Program-made: the position numbers and the translations under genes
Part shown: positions 52,883-63,099 of the stretch, piece by piece
Numbering within the stretch: position 1 is the stretch's first letter
Layout of the letters: the number at the start of each line of letters is the position of its first letter
The notes under the pieces: model-generated
Told to the model about the DNA's origin: nothing
What the model saw: the letters and a program-made list of their open reading frames with translations, nothing else
Database searches by the model: none
DNA from: Agrobacterium tumefaciens
Lineage (GTDB): Bacteria; Pseudomonadota; Alphaproteobacteria; Rhizobiales; Rhizobiaceae
Reading direction: 5' to 3'
Assembly: GCF_013337285.1 (NCBI RefSeq)
Contig: NZ_SUPW01000003.1
Coordinates: forward strand, 534,016 to 598,015
Length of the DNA stretch: 64,000 bases

Positions 52883-54361
52883 ATGCGCATATTCACGGCG
52901 TCGCTCGCCACCGAAACCAACACGTTTTCGCCCGTCCCGACGGATATGGATGCTTTCCGCGCGGCTTTTTATGCCGGGCCGGGCGAACATCCGGAAACGC
53001 CGACGCTCTGCTCCTCGCCGGTGCCTATCCTACGCCGTCGCGGCAAGGCGGAAGGGTTTACGGTGATCGAGGGAACGTCCTGCTGGGCGGAACCAGCAGG
53101 CCTCATCCAGCGCCAGACCTATGAAACGCTGCGCGATACTATCCTCGCGGAGCTCCAGGAAGCGCTACCGATTGATGCGGTCGTTCTCGGTCTGCATGGC
53201 GCAATGGTGGCGCAGGGTTATGATGATCCGGAAGGGGATTTTCTGTCGCGCGTGCGAGCATTGGTTGGGCCGGGCGTGTTGATCGCGGCGGAATTCGATC
53301 CTCATAGCCATCTGACGGCACTGAGAGTTAAAAATCTCGATTTCATGGCGACGTTCCTGGAGTTTCCCCACACCGACTTCGAGGAACGTGGCGAGCATGT
53401 CGTTGAACTGGCGCTGCGTACCCTGCGCGGTGAGATCAAACCAGTCATTTCCACGTTTGATTGCCGTATGATCACCATTTATCCGACCAGTCGCGAGCCG
53501 ATGCGATCTTATGTGGATCGTTTAAAGGCGATGGAAGGCAAAGACGGCATCCTGTCGATTTCGGTCATCCACGGTTTCATGGCGGGCGATGTGCCGGATA
53601 TGGGCACGCGGATTGTCGTCGTCACCGATGGCGACAGGGATAAAGGCGATGCGCTGGCCGAAAAACTCGGCCATGAACTTTATGCCATGCGCAAACAGAC
53701 CGCCATGCCGATGCTGGATACGGAATCTGGACTCGACCGGGTTCGTGCCATTCGCAGCGACAACCCCGACAAGCCGGTAGTCGTGTCGGACATATGGGAC
53801 AATCCGGGTGGCGGCGTTGCAGGTGATGCGACCCATATACTGCGGCGCATGGTGGAACGCGGCATGGATAATATCAGTGTCGCAACGATCTGGGATCCGA
53901 TTGCAGTATCTTTCTGTCATGCAGCGGGCGAGGGGGCAGAGATCGATCTGCGCATCGGCGGCAAATCCAGCCCCGAGGGCGGCGAGCCGCTCGACTTCCG
54001 TATAAAAGTGATGCGCACCGTCGAGGCCGGCTGGCAGAGTTTCCGCAACAGCCGCGTCACGCTCGGCCGCGCCGCCGTTGTCCGACCGGTTGGGACAGAG
54101 ATCGATATCATCCTCATCACCAGCCGCACCCAAACTTATGAGCCGGATATCTTTTCCAATCTCGGCATCGATTTTGCCAGAAAAGACGTGTTGCTGGTGA
54201 AGTCCACCAATCACTTTCATGCCGGTTTCGCACCGGTAGCCTCCGAGATCGTTTATATCGCGGCACCGACCTCCTATCCAACCGATCCGGCCAAAACCGC
54301 CTATCGCAAAGCGAGCCTCGGGCTATGGCCAAGGGTGGCTGATCCGCTGGGCTTGGATTGA
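52883..54361 (+). CDS. M81 family metallopeptidase (MlrC-like)
   Basis: A 492-residue M81-family protein, related to MlrC, which cleaves the linearised peptide toxin microcystin. Family stretches are FTASLATETNTFSPVPTDMDAF at the N-terminus, VLGLHGAMVAQGYDDPEGD, EFDPHSHLT and the C-terminal STNHFHAGFAPVASEIVYI, with His/Asp residues that should bind zinc. It is cytoplasmic. Co-occurrence with RidA and a D-amino-acid enzyme is common in proteobacteria and suggests breakdown of a small peptide or amide containing an unusual amino acid. The real substrate is unknown. Confidence 0.85.
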   Translation: MRIFTASLATETNTFSPVPTDMDAFRAAFYAGPGEHPETPTLCSSPVPILRRRGKAEGFTVIEGTSCWAEPAGLIQRQTYETLRDTILAELQEALPIDAVVLGLHGAMVAQGYDDPEGDFLSRVRALVGPGVLIAAEFDPHSHLTALRVKNLDFMATFLEFPHTDFEERGEHVVELALRTLRGEIKPVISTFDCRMITIYPTSREPMRSYVDRLKAMEGKDGILSISVIHGFMAGDVPDMGTRIVVVTDGDRDKGDALAEKLGHELYAMRKQTAMPMLDTESGLDRVRAIRSDNPDKPVVVSDIWDNPGGGVAGDATHILRRMVERGMDNISVATIWDPIAVSFCHAAGEGAEIDLRIGGKSSPEGGEPLDFRIKVMRTVEAGWQSFRNSRVTLGRAAVVRPVGTEIDIILITSRTQTYEPDIFSNLGIDFARKDVLLVKSTNHFHAGFAPVASEIVYIAAPTSYPTDPAKTAYRKASLGLWPRVADPLGLD

Positions 54362-54374
54362 GGCTGAGATCGCT

Positions 54375-54938
54375 TCAGATCAGCTGGAGTGAGATCAGAA
54401 AGAACGCGCCTTTGGCGGCCTCGATGGTGAAAGGCGAGCCGTCTTCGATTATTATGCTGTCCAGCCTATTCAGATGGACAATGTCGCTATTGTTGGCAAC
54501 CTGCAGGGGATCGAGCGCGAGAACGAGGCTCGTGCCCGTCAACGCTTCCACCGAACGGCTGCCGGACAACCTCTGCACGTTGTGCTTCAGGGATGAGCGA
54601 CGGGTCATGATGTTCAGATCGACGATCGCACCATCCATCAATGTCGCGTCCACCGGAACATCCGCCGGAAAGGGCAGGGGCGTGCTTCCAGTCGTCAGCG
54701 GCACCGGATCATGCCCGGCAATAGCGAGCGCCATGCCGTTTCCTTCGATGATGGCGAGCGTACGATCGATGCCGGAAAAGATCGAAAACGGTCCGTCCTG
54801 GGCAACGGTCGCCATGCTGATACGCCAATCGAATTCATCCACGGAAGCTCCCGGCGGATGGACGGCGATTTCGACCGTTAAACCGCCACCGTTCTTCCAT
54901 GGCATGGATTTATAATCGGCAGCGCGCAATATTTTCAT
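54375..54938 (-). CDS. hutD: HutD family protein
   Basis: A 187-residue cupin-like HutD-family protein. Typical features are the opening ILRAADYKSMPWKNGGGLTVEI and the central DWRISMATVAQDGPFSIFSGIDRTL. HutD is found with histidine-utilisation genes and is thought to limit the upper level of hut expression, possibly by binding urocanate or formylglutamate; its mechanism is not settled. Here it is convergent with the M81 gene and separated from the other hut genes by an exported hydrolase gene. Confidence 0.9.
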   Translation of the reverse strand: MKILRAADYKSMPWKNGGGLTVEIAVHPPGASVDEFDWRISMATVAQDGPFSIFSGIDRTLAIIEGNGMALAIAGHDPVPLTTGSTPLPFPADVPVDATLMDGAIVDLNIMTRRSSLKHNVQRLSGSRSVEALTGTSLVLALDPLQVANNSDIVHLNRLDSIIIEDGSPFTIEAAKGAFFLISLQLI

Positions 54939-54985
54939 CGTGATTTTCCAGAATGAGCTCGTTAAGGGGGCCGGGCGATCGTGGT

Positions 54986-55993
54986 TTATGATCCGCGATC
55001 ATGCTGAATACGTTGTTCGAGCATTTTTTGAGCGGCCTTGAGATCGGATGAGTGGCCGGCGACTTTCTCGATGGCAGCAATGGCGAGATCGTTTGCGACA
55101 TAATCGGATTTATGTCCGAGATTGTGCACGACGATCAAAGTGGAGCCGCTGATATCTCTGGCGAGCTGGCGGGAATGCACCTCTGGCGAGACGGTGCTGT
55201 CGGTATCACCGGTTATGATGACGGTTGGCACCTTGATGCGCGGATAGCCTCGCGAAGCTCCACGCGCCCACTCACTGAGAGCGGCGACTTCCTGAGCATT
55301 ATGCCGAAAGGTCCTTGGCCGCAGGGCCGCCAACGCATGCGTGGCCTCCACATAGCCGGCAGGGCGGGGATTGGGAGCGAAAACGCCGCGTATTGCTTGA
55401 TCAATCGCCAGAAGGCCAGCGGGCGGCGCAACGAAGGTGCTGAATAGCGGGCCGCTGAAAGGTGCGCTTGCTGCCGTGTAATACCATGCGATTCCACCGT
55501 TCCAGGAATAGACGGCGGGAGACAGGAAAACGAGCCCGGTTACCATATCGGGGTGACGGACAGCGAATGCCGCTGCGATGGCGCCGCCGAATGAATGCCC
55601 GACGACAATGGCTTTTGGAATGCCCCGCTTTTTCATAAGCTGTGCGATGGCGTCAGCCTGACCGTCCGGGAGAATATTGTCTTTGCCGCCAATATCCGAG
55701 TTGCCGTGCCCCGGCCGATCGACAAACAGCAATCTCGCCCGACCGCGAAGCTTTTCGAGAAACGAGAACATCGGATCGTAAAGGCTGGCGCTTGCCCCGT
55801 GGATGAACACGATCGGCGGAAGTTCGGGCTTTCTTTCGGGTTCGATCAGCACGCTGTTCAGCTTGTAACCACCCACATCGATCCGCACGGGAGCGGCGCG
55901 CTCTTTTTCGGAGGCCATGACGAGTGTGGCGGAAGCCGGGAGAAACGCCCCGAGAAGAAGTGTAAAAGCAAGCGGCAGAAACTTGTGCGCCAT
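54986..55993 (-). CDS. Exported alpha/beta hydrolase
   Basis: A 335-residue alpha/beta hydrolase with an N-terminal signal peptide or anchor (MAHKFLPLAFTLLLGAFLPAS), so periplasmic or membrane-attached. The oxyanion segment is FIHGASASLYDP, the nucleophile elbow GHSFGGA, the acid GDTDSTV and the His NLGHKSDYV. Substrate unknown. An ATG five codons earlier (56008) is possible; neither has a clear ribosome site. The same frame continues much further upstream, but that part is non-coding-like and partly overlaps the hutU end. It lies within the hut cluster, though nothing ties it to histidine. Confidence 0.78.
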   Translation of the reverse strand: MAHKFLPLAFTLLLGAFLPASATLVMASEKERAAPVRIDVGGYKLNSVLIEPERKPELPPIVFIHGASASLYDPMFSFLEKLRGRARLLFVDRPGHGNSDIGGKDNILPDGQADAIAQLMKKRGIPKAIVVGHSFGGAIAAAFAVRHPDMVTGLVFLSPAVYSWNGGIAWYYTAASAPFSGPLFSTFVAPPAGLLAIDQAIRGVFAPNPRPAGYVEATHALAALRPRTFRHNAQEVAALSEWARGASRGYPRIKVPTVIITGDTDSTVSPEVHSRQLARDISGSTLIVVHNLGHKSDYVANDLAIAAIEKVAGHSSDLKAAQKMLEQRIQHDRGS

Positions 55994-56184
55994 TCTTTGA
56001 TCTACCATGTCATTTGCGGCCGGCTCTTTGATCGGCGCAGCGCTCTCACGAGCATAAGGCGGACCAGTTGAAAAGAGCAATGAACAAAGCCGCAAACCTG
56101 CCGGAAGTTCCAATAGCCGCCAGTACAAATGTCGGCCCGGCGTTTCGACTTTGCACAAGTCACATTGAACGGTTGCAAGCTTTA

Positions 56185-56218
56185 GACCATGGCGCAACCC
56201 GCAAACTGCGCCATGGTC
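56185..56218. terminator. Strong hairpin downstream of hutU
   Basis: A perfect 12-bp inverted repeat (GACCATGGCGCA / TGCGCCATGGTC) with a ten-base loop lies about 10 bases past the hutU stop. A T run follows on the plus strand only, so it may act as a 3'-end hairpin of the hut mRNA rather than as a standard terminator. Sequence from here to the hydrolase gene holds nothing else. Confidence 0.5.
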
Positions 56219-56228
56219 GTCTTTTTGA

Positions 56229-57902
56229 TCAGTTGCCGAGAATGCCAGGCAGGCGCAGGCCCTGCTCTTTGGCGCAGTCCACGGCAATCTCATAACCGGC
56301 ATCGGCATGGCGCATGACGCCAGTTGCCGGGTCGTTCCAGAGCACGCGCTCGAGCCGCCTTGCCGCATCGTCGGAACCATCAGCGCAAATGACCATGCCG
56401 GAATGCTGGGAGAAGCCCATGCCGACGCCGCCACCGTGGTGCAGGGAAACCCAGGTCGCGCCGGAGGCGGTGTTGAGCAATGCGTTGAGTAACGGCCAGT
56501 CGGATACGGCATCCGAACCGTCTTTCATGGCTTCCGTCTCGCGGTTGGGCGAGGCGACGGAACCGCTGTCGAGATGGTCGCGGCCGATGACAACAGGCGC
56601 CTTCAACTCACCGTTCTTCACCATTTCATTGAAAGCAAGGCCAAGACGATGGCGATCACCAAGCCCGACCCAGCAAATGCGCGCCGGCAGACCCTGAAAC
56701 GCGATGCGTTCGCGTGCCATGTCCAGCCAGTTATGCAGGTGCTTGTTATCAGGCAGCAGTTCCTTCACCTTTGCGTCGGTCTTGTAGATGTCTTCCGGGT
56801 CGCCCGAAAGTGCGGCCCAGCGGAACGGACCGATACCGCGGCAAAACAGCGGGCGGATATAGGCAGGCACGAAGCCGGGGAAGGCGAAAGCATCTTCCAG
56901 GCCTTCGTCCTTGGCGACCTGGCGGATATTATTGCCGTAATCCAGCGTCGGAACACCGGCGTTCCAGAAATCGACCATGGCCTGCACATGCACCTTCATC
57001 GAGGCGCGGGCGGCAGCGGAAACCGCCTTCGGGTCGCTCTCCTGTTTGGCGCGCCATTCGGCGACGGTCCAGCCGGACGGCAGATAACCATGGATCGGAT
57101 CATGCGCCGAGGTCTGGTCGGTGACCATATCGGGGCGGACGCCACGGCGAAACAGTTCGGGGAAGATATCCGCTGCGTTGCCGATCAGGCCGACGGATTT
57201 CGCCTCGCCTGCCTTTGTCCATTGGTCGATGAGTCCCAGCGCCTCATCCAGCGTGTGCGCCTTTGCATCGACATAACGGGTGCGCAGCCGGAAATCGACG
57301 CGGGTTTCATCGCATTCGACCGCGAGGCAGCAAGCGCCTGCCATAACGGCGGCCAGCGGCTGCGCGCCGCCCATACCGCCGAGACCGCCGGTCAATATCC
57401 ATTTGCCCTTGAGGTTGCCGCCGTAATGCTGGCGACCGGCTTCGACGAAGGTTTCGTAAGTACCCTGCACGATGCCCTGGGTGCCGATATAAATCCACGA
57501 GCCGGCCGTCATCTGGCCGTACATGGCCAGACCCTTTTTATCCAGCTCGTTGAAATGGTCCCAGGTGGCCCAATGCGGCACCAGATTGGAGTTGGCAATC
57601 AAAACGCGCGGCGCATCCTTGTGGGTGCGGAACACGCCAACCGGCTTGCCGGACTGCACGATAAGGGTTTCATCCTCGTTCAGATCCTTCAGCGTCGCAA
57701 CGATGCGGTCGAAATCCTCCCAGGTGCGGGCGGCGCGGCCGATGCCGCCATAAACCACCAGATCATGCGGGCGCTCGGCGACATCAGGATCGAGATTGTT
57801 CATCAGCATGCGCAACGGCGCTTCCGTCATCCAGCTTTTGGCATTGAGTTCGGTGCCCTGCGGTGCGCGGACATCGCGAATATTGTGGCGTGGATTGTCC
57901 AT
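56229..57902 (-). CDS. hutU: Urocanate hydratase
   Basis: A 557-residue cytoplasmic urocanase converting urocanate to 4-imidazolone-5-propanoate with tightly bound NAD acting as an electrophile. Family segments include [25 protein letters not shown] near residue 85 and [13 protein letters not shown] (NAD-binding region) near 172. The active-site [18 protein letters not shown] follows, and the C-terminal [16 protein letters not shown]. Length is normal. It is the last gene of the hutIHGU operon, 11 bases after hutG, and a stable hairpin follows. Confidence 0.97.
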   Translation of the reverse strand: MDNPRHNIRDVRAPQGTELNAKSWMTEAPLRMLMNNLDPDVAERPHDLVVYGGIGRAARTWEDFDRIVATLKDLNEDETLIVQSGKPVGVFRTHKDAPRVLIANSNLVPHWATWDHFNELDKKGLAMYGQMTAGSWIYIGTQGIVQGTYETFVEAGRQHYGGNLKGKWILTGGLGGMGGAQPLAAVMAGACCLAVECDETRVDFRLRTRYVDAKAHTLDEALGLIDQWTKAGEAKSVGLIGNAADIFPELFRRGVRPDMVTDQTSAHDPIHGYLPSGWTVAEWRAKQESDPKAVSAAARASMKVHVQAMVDFWNAGVPTLDYGNNIRQVAKDEGLEDAFAFPGFVPAYIRPLFCRGIGPFRWAALSGDPEDIYKTDAKVKELLPDNKHLHNWLDMARERIAFQGLPARICWVGLGDRHRLGLAFNEMVKNGELKAPVVIGRDHLDSGSVASPNRETEAMKDGSDAVSDWPLLNALLNTASGATWVSLHHGGGVGMGFSQHSGMVICADGSDDAARRLERVLWNDPATGVMRHADAGYEIAVDCAKEQGLRLPGILGN

Positions 57903-57913
57903 AGGTTTTCCCC

Positions 57914-58717
57914 TTACCGTTTCGTATCGAGCGCAAATTCTTCCATGCGCGTGAGAATGTTTTTGAGATGGATGCGAAGTTTTTGGGCTTTATGTCCGTC
58001 GTAAGCGAAAGGCGATGCCTCACTTTGAAGGTGAGTGGATTGCGCCAGCTCCATCTGGATGGCGTGCACGCCGGCTTCCGGTTTTCCGTAATGACGCGTC
58101 GTCCAGCCGCCTTTGAAACGGCCGTTCAGGATGCTGTCGTAACCCTCTGCTGCTGCGGTCACGTCCACGGCAATCCGTTCGATAACCGGATCGCAGGTCT
58201 TGCCCATATCCGTGCCGATGTTGAAATCCGGCAGCTTCCCCTCGAACAGGAAGGGGATATGCGAACGGATCGAATGGCAATCATAGAGAATGGCGATGCC
58301 GTGAATGGCCTTCACCCGCTCGATTTCCGCCGCAAGGGCTGCATGATAGGGCGCGTGGAAGGTTTCCAGCCGGTAGGCGATATCAGCGGCAGCGGGCTCC
58401 TGCCCCTCGTTCCAGATCGGCTTGCCGTCGAAATCGGTTTCCGGAACGAGTCCCGTCGTGTTCTGGCCCGGATAGAGGCTTAACCCCGCGGGATCGCGGT
58501 TGGCGTCGATGACGTAGCGGTGGAAGGTGGCGCGAACCGTGGTCACGTTCTCCAGAAGCCCGGCATAGAGGTCGTGGATATGCCAGTCGGTATCGGCAAG
58601 AATCTTGCCGCTATCGTTGAGGCGATCCCAAATCGCCGCCGGCACATCCGTACCGGTATGAGGCAGGCCGAGAATGATTGGTGAGGTGCCTTGGTGGAGA
58701 GAGAAAGGCGTGTTCAT
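57914..58717 (-). CDS. hutG: N-formylglutamate deformylase
   Basis: A 267-residue N-formylglutamate amidohydrolase, the last step of the five-step histidine route, giving glutamate and formate. Motifs: [12 protein letters not shown] near the N-terminus, [22 protein letters not shown] and [10 protein letters not shown], whose His/Asp/Glu residues should bind zinc. Its paralogue near 1.3 kb is only distantly similar. Presence of this gene with hutF, and absence of a formiminoglutamase gene, shows that this organism uses the HutF-HutG branch. It follows hutH by 84 bases. Confidence 0.93.
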   Translation of the reverse strand: MNTPFSLHQGTSPIILGLPHTGTDVPAAIWDRLNDSGKILADTDWHIHDLYAGLLENVTTVRATFHRYVIDANRDPAGLSLYPGQNTTGLVPETDFDGKPIWNEGQEPAAADIAYRLETFHAPYHAALAAEIERVKAIHGIAILYDCHSIRSHIPFLFEGKLPDFNIGTDMGKTCDPVIERIAVDVTAAAEGYDSILNGRFKGGWTTRHYGKPEAGVHAIQMELAQSTHLQSEASPFAYDGHKAQKLRIHLKNILTRMEEFALDTKR

Positions 58718-58801
58718 CGATCAGCCCTCTGCGCAGAGGGGGGTAACCCCAGTACGCCAACCTTTAATCGCAGGATGGAGGGGGGTGCTACCACCATCAT
58801 C
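58718..58801. repeat. Spacer with a 16-bp palindrome
   Basis: The hutG-hutH spacer contains CCCTCTGCGCAGAGGG (58725-58740), then two further G-runs (GGGGGG-type) around 58775. It looks like a degraded member of the G/C-run repeat type seen between nirD and nasA. No promoter is obvious. Confidence 0.45.
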
Positions 58802-60349
58802 TCAAAGCTCCAGCTTCGGCAGAATGCCATCCGAAATCACGGAGACCAGAGCGCCGGTAGCAATCAGCTCCGCCGCCGCCTTCAGATCCGGCGCCATATA
58901 ACGATCCTCCTCCAGCGAAGGGATTGACGCACGAAGCACGGCAATAGCCTTTTGAAGCTCCGGGCTGGTTTTCAGCGGTCCGCGCAGTTCCACGCCCTGA
59001 ACGGCGGAAAGCGCCTCTATGCCGAGGATGGCGAAGAGATTTTCTGTCATCGGCAGCAGGCGTCGCGCACCATGGCAGGCCATGGACACGTGGTCTTCCT
59101 GATTGGCTGAAGTTGGCGTGGAATCCACCGAGGCCGGATGCGCCATCTGCTTGTTCTCGCTCATCAGGGCGGCGGACGTCACTTCGGCGATCATCAGGCC
59201 GGAATTCAGACCCGGTTTTTTAGATAGAAAAGCGGGCAGGCCGTAGGAAAGTGCGGGATCGACCAGCAACGCCACGCGGCGCTGGGCGATCGCGCCGATT
59301 TCGCAGATGGCGAGCGCCGTCTGGTCGGCGGCGAAAGCCACCGGTTCTGCGTGGAAATTACCGCCGGATACGACGGAATTATCTGATAGCACCAATGGAT
59401 TGTCGGTCACCGCATTGGCTTCGATTTCAAGCGTGCGGGCCACCTGCCGCAGAAGATCGAGGCAGGCGCCGTCGACCTGCGGCTGGCAACGAATACAATA
59501 GGGGTCCTGCACCCGCTCGTCGCCCTCTATATGGCTGACGCGGATTTCCGAGCCTTCCAGCAGATTGCGCAACGCCGCACCGGCATCGATCTGGCCCTTG
59601 TGGCCGCGGAGTGTGTGGATATCGGGGTGAAAGGGAGCCGACGAACCCATGGCGGCATCGGTAGAGAGCGCGCCGGTGATCAATGCGGCCTGCGCGGCGC
59701 GATGGGCGCGGAAAAGACCGGCCAGCGCAAGCGCCGTCGAGGTCTGCGTGCCGTTGATCAGCGCCAGCCCTTCCTTGGCGGCGAGAACGACCGGGGTCAG
59801 GCCGGCCTTCGCAAGCGCTTCACCGGCGGGCAAAAGCGCGCCGTGATAAAAAGCCTCGCCTTCACCCATCATCACGGCGGCCATATGGGCAAGCGGCGCG
59901 AGATCGCCGGAGGCACCAACCGAGCCCTTTTCAGGAATAACGGGAATGACGCCCTTTTCCAGCATCTCTTCGATCAGCCGTACCAATTCCAGCCGCACGC
60001 CGGATGCACCACGGCCGAGCGAAATCAGCTTCAGCGCCATGATCAGCCGCACGACATTTTCCGGCAGCGCCTGACCGACGCCGCAGCAATGCGACAGAAT
60101 GAGGTTACGCTGCAGCGTCGTTACATCGGCAGCGTCGATCTTGATGGAAGCAAGTTTGCCGAAGCCGGTATTGATGCCATAGACCGGGGCATTGCCTGCT
60201 GCGATCTCGGCGATACGGGCCGCCGCCTTTTCAATGCCGGCGTCGAAAGAACGGTCGAGCTTTGCTGAGCCGTTGTTCCAGTAAATAGCGGCAAGATCGG
60301 CAAGGGCTACATTGCCGGGGTGAAGCGTGATGGTCTTCATCATGGTCAT
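58802..60349 (-). CDS. hutH: Histidine ammonia-lyase
   Basis: A 515-residue enzyme deaminating L-histidine to trans-urocanate, the first step of the pathway. The self-forming MIO cofactor comes from Ala-Ser-Gly in [14 protein letters not shown] near residue 145. [13 protein letters not shown] near the N-terminus carries the catalytic Tyr. [18 protein letters not shown] is the C-terminal active-site region. The start chosen ([13 protein letters not shown]) has AAGG seven bases upstream and overlaps the hutI stop as ATGA, so the two are translationally coupled. A longer frame lies inside hutI and is rejected. Confidence 0.96.
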   Translation of the reverse strand: MTMMKTITLHPGNVALADLAAIYWNNGSAKLDRSFDAGIEKAAARIAEIAAGNAPVYGINTGFGKLASIKIDAADVTTLQRNLILSHCCGVGQALPENVVRLIMALKLISLGRGASGVRLELVRLIEEMLEKGVIPVIPEKGSVGASGDLAPLAHMAAVMMGEGEAFYHGALLPAGEALAKAGLTPVVLAAKEGLALINGTQTSTALALAGLFRAHRAAQAALITGALSTDAAMGSSAPFHPDIHTLRGHKGQIDAGAALRNLLEGSEIRVSHIEGDERVQDPYCIRCQPQVDGACLDLLRQVARTLEIEANAVTDNPLVLSDNSVVSGGNFHAEPVAFAADQTALAICEIGAIAQRRVALLVDPALSYGLPAFLSKKPGLNSGLMIAEVTSAALMSENKQMAHPASVDSTPTSANQEDHVSMACHGARRLLPMTENLFAILGIEALSAVQGVELRGPLKTSPELQKAIAVLRASIPSLEEDRYMAPDLKAAAELIATGALVSVISDGILPKLEL

Positions 60350-61605
60350 GCGGAAACCTTCTGTCCCTTGAAAATGCGAGCGTTGAGCGGGTTGAAGCCA
60401 ATGCGGTAGACAAGTTCGGCCGGGCGCTCGATATCCCAAATTGTGAAGTCGGCGGATTTCCCGGCTTCGAGCGTGCCGGTTTCCGCAAGCAACCCGAGCG
60501 CCTTGGCGGCGTTGCGCGTCGTTGCCGTCAGGCACTCTTCCACGGTCATGCGGAAAAGCGTCGCGCCCATATTCATGGTCAAAAGCAGCGAGGTGAGCGG
60601 TGAGGTGCCGGGATTGCAATCGGTCGCCAGCGCGATTGTCGCGCCCGCCTCGCGCAGGGCCTGAACCGGTGGAGCGTGTTTTTCCCGCAGCGCATAAAAA
60701 GCGCCGGGCAAGAGCACGGCCACGGTTCCCGCTTTTGCCAGAGCGTTAGCGCCCGCCTCATCCAGATATTCCAGATGGTCAGCGGAAAGCGCGCCATAGG
60801 ATGCCGCGAGCTTTGCCCCACCAAGATCGGAAAGCTGTTCGGCATGCAGTTTGACGGGAAGGCCGAGCTGTCGCGCTTTTTTGAAAACGCGGGTGATTTC
60901 CTCGACGGAGAAGGCGATGCCTTCGCAAAAGCCATCTACCGCATCCACCAGCCCTTCGGCATGGGCTTTTTCCAGCCCCGGCAGAACGACATCCGTAATG
61001 TAATCGGCATTGCGGCCCTTATACTCAGCGGGCGTTGCATGGGCTGCCAGATAGCTGGTGACGATCCGAACCGGCCGCAGCGTTTCAAGCCTGCGGGCAA
61101 CACGCAGCATTTTCAGTTCGGTATCTATATCGAGACCGTAACCGGATTTGATTTCGATGGTGGAAATGCCCTCGGCCAGAAGCGTGTCGAGGCGGGGCAG
61201 CGCCTGGGCAACCAGAGTGTCTTCGGAGACTGCGCGCGTATCGCGCACCGAAGAAACGATGCCGCCGCCCGCCCTGGCGATCTCTTCATAGGTCGCGCCA
61301 TTCAGGCGCATCTCGAACTCCATGGCCCGATTGCCACCGAAGACGAGATGAGTATGGCAGTCGATCAGGGAAGGGGTGATCCAACGACCACCGCAATCGG
61401 TAATCTCATCGGCTGCTGCCAGATCGGCAGGCAGATCATTTTCCGGACCGGCAAAGGCGATGCGGCCGCCCCGCACGGCAATGGCGGCGTTTTCGACAGC
61501 ACCGATGCCTTCCATGGACGGGTCGAAGGTCGCCAGACGGGCATTGCGCCACAATGTCGTTGCGTCTCCCGCTGCCGTTCCCTTTACGGATTTGTTCCCT
61601 GGCAT
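60346..61605 (-). CDS. hutI: Imidazolonepropionase
   Basis: A 419-residue amidohydrolase-superfamily enzyme opening the imidazolone ring to N-formimino-L-glutamate. The metal motif is [12 protein letters not shown] near residue 84. The substrate-binding [10 protein letters not shown], the conserved [10 protein letters not shown] and DCNPGTSP complete the active site. Length is normal. It is the first gene of the leftward hutI-H-G-U operon. Upstream, a palindromic operator is shared with the divergent hutF. Confidence 0.95.
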   Translation of the reverse strand: MPGNKSVKGTAAGDATTLWRNARLATFDPSMEGIGAVENAAIAVRGGRIAFAGPENDLPADLAAADEITDCGGRWITPSLIDCHTHLVFGGNRAMEFEMRLNGATYEEIARAGGGIVSSVRDTRAVSEDTLVAQALPRLDTLLAEGISTIEIKSGYGLDIDTELKMLRVARRLETLRPVRIVTSYLAAHATPAEYKGRNADYITDVVLPGLEKAHAEGLVDAVDGFCEGIAFSVEEITRVFKKARQLGLPVKLHAEQLSDLGGAKLAASYGALSADHLEYLDEAGANALAKAGTVAVLLPGAFYALREKHAPPVQALREAGATIALATDCNPGTSPLTSLLLTMNMGATLFRMTVEECLTATTRNAAKALGLLAETGTLEAGKSADFTIWDIERPAELVYRIGFNPLNARIFKGQKVSA

Positions 61606-61634
61606 TTGCTTTTCGCCTTTCCTTTATGGCTTAA

Positions 61635-61646
61635 ATGTATATACAT
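61635..61646. promoter_or_regulatory. Candidate HutC operator
   Basis: The perfect palindrome ATGTATATACAT lies between divergent hutI and hutF, 30 bases before the hutI start. GntR/HutC-type repressors bind TGTATA-centred palindromes. HutC, encoded nearby, would control both directions from here and be released by urocanate or formiminoglutamate. Confidence 0.7.
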
Positions 61647-61722
61647 AATAATCAGCTTGGCAAGCCGCAATTTCGCGTTTGAAATGGCCTTGCCTGACGT
61701 CGTAACAAGAGGAGAGGGTGGC

Positions 61723-63069
61723 ATGACGGCAATTCACGCGGGCGCAGCACTTCTGGTAGATGGATGGGCACGGGACGTTCGCATCATCTGCGATGACGGT
61801 GCTGTTTCATCGCTCGAAACCGGCGTTTCCCCTCAGCCGCAGGATGAGCGCCACGCCGTCATCGTTCCGGCCGTGCCCAATCTCCATAGCCACGCCTTTC
61901 AGCGGGCCATGGCCGGGCTTGCCGAAATTCGCGGGCCGGCCGATGACAGTTTCTGGAGCTGGCGAACCGTCATGTATAAATTCGCGCTCTCCATGACGCC
62001 TGACCATGTCGAGGCGGTTGCCGCCCAGCTTTACATGGAAATGCTCGAGGCCGGTTTCGGGCGGGTCGGGGAATTTCATTATCTGCACAATGACAGGGAT
62101 GGTTCGCATTACGGCAATATCGCCGAAATGGCTGAACGCATCGGCGCGGCCGCCGCACAGACTGGTATTGGCCTGACATTGCTGCCGGTCTTTTACGCGC
62201 ATTCCGGTTTTGGCGGCCAGCCGCCGATCGACGGGCAGAAGCGTTTCATCCATTCGCTCGACAGTTACGAAAGGCTGATGCAGGGCGCACGGGCGGTGGT
62301 CAAATCCCTGCCGGGAGCCGTGCTCGGCATAGCACCGCACAGTCTACGCGCCGTGACCGGCGAAGAATTGGCGGCCATCGAGCCGCTGGCAAAGGGTGGG
62401 CCGATCCACATTCATGTGGCGGAACAGACAAAGGAAGTTGAAGATTCGCTTGCTTTTTCAGGCGCGCGGCCTGTGGAGTGGCTTCTGGAAAATGCGCCGG
62501 TCGATGATCGCTGGTGCCTTATCCATGCCACGCATATGACGCAGGCCGAAACGCGACGCATGGCCAAAAGCGGCGCCGTTGCCGGCCTTTGCCCGATCAC
62601 TGAGGCCAATCTCGGCGACGGCATCTTCCCCGCTCCGGATTTTATCGCGGAAGGTGGGCATTATGGCGTCGGCTCCGATTCCAACATTCTCATCTCCCTG
62701 CCGGAGGAATTGCGGACGCTCGAATATTCGCAGCGCCTGTCGCGGCGCGCGCGCAATGTCATCGCCGATGCCGGAGGCTCCACCGGCGAAAAACTGTTTC
62801 GGCAAGCGCTGGAAGGTGGCGGCAGGGCGCTGGCGTCACAAAATGCGATAGAAAAGGGAAAAAGCGCTGATCTTGTCGCACTGGATATCTCGGCCGTTTC
62901 CTATCTTCCCGCACGCCAAATTCTCGACCAATGGATGTTCGCAGGCGGCGTCCGCGTCGATTCCGTGTGGGTGCGCGGTGAAAAACAGGTGCAGGCGGGC
63001 CAGCATATCCGCCGCCGTGCAATATCGGACCGCTTCAACAAGGTCATGGCTGAACTTCTCGATAGCTGA
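61723..63069 (+). CDS. hutF: Formimidoylglutamate deiminase
   Basis: A 448-residue amidohydrolase-superfamily enzyme removing ammonia from N-formimino-L-glutamate to give N-formylglutamate. Metal motif VPNLHSHAFQRAMAG near residue 53; later IHIHVAEQTKEVED, CLIHATHMTQ and GVGSDSNILISLPEE complete the zinc site and the substrate pocket. The start chosen has GAGGAGAGGG upstream; the same frame extends far upstream, opposite hutI, but that part is shadow sequence. It is followed by hutC and divergent from hutI. It links HutI to HutG. Confidence 0.93.
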   Translation: MTAIHAGAALLVDGWARDVRIICDDGAVSSLETGVSPQPQDERHAVIVPAVPNLHSHAFQRAMAGLAEIRGPADDSFWSWRTVMYKFALSMTPDHVEAVAAQLYMEMLEAGFGRVGEFHYLHNDRDGSHYGNIAEMAERIGAAAAQTGIGLTLLPVFYAHSGFGGQPPIDGQKRFIHSLDSYERLMQGARAVVKSLPGAVLGIAPHSLRAVTGEELAAIEPLAKGGPIHIHVAEQTKEVEDSLAFSGARPVEWLLENAPVDDRWCLIHATHMTQAETRRMAKSGAVAGLCPITEANLGDGIFPAPDFIAEGGHYGVGSDSNILISLPEELRTLEYSQRLSRRARNVIADAGGSTGEKLFRQALEGGGRALASQNAIEKGKSADLVALDISAVSYLPARQILDQWMFAGGVRVDSVWVRGEKQVQAGQHIRRRAISDRFNKVMAELLDS

Positions 63070-63099
63070 TATGGGCTTCACTGAAACGAGATCGAGCCG

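Noticed and set aside
56008..56512. Extension of the exported hydrolase frame far upstream
   Set aside because: The extra 168 residues overlap the 3' end of hutU and have shadow-like composition. A proper signal peptide begins at 55993.
56574..58004. 476-codon plus-strand frame
   Set aside because: Antisense to hutU and the end of hutG; both have complete family features.
60676..61722. N-terminal extension of the hutF frame
   Set aside because: It lies opposite hutI; homologous HutF starts at the ATG with a strong ribosome site at 61723.
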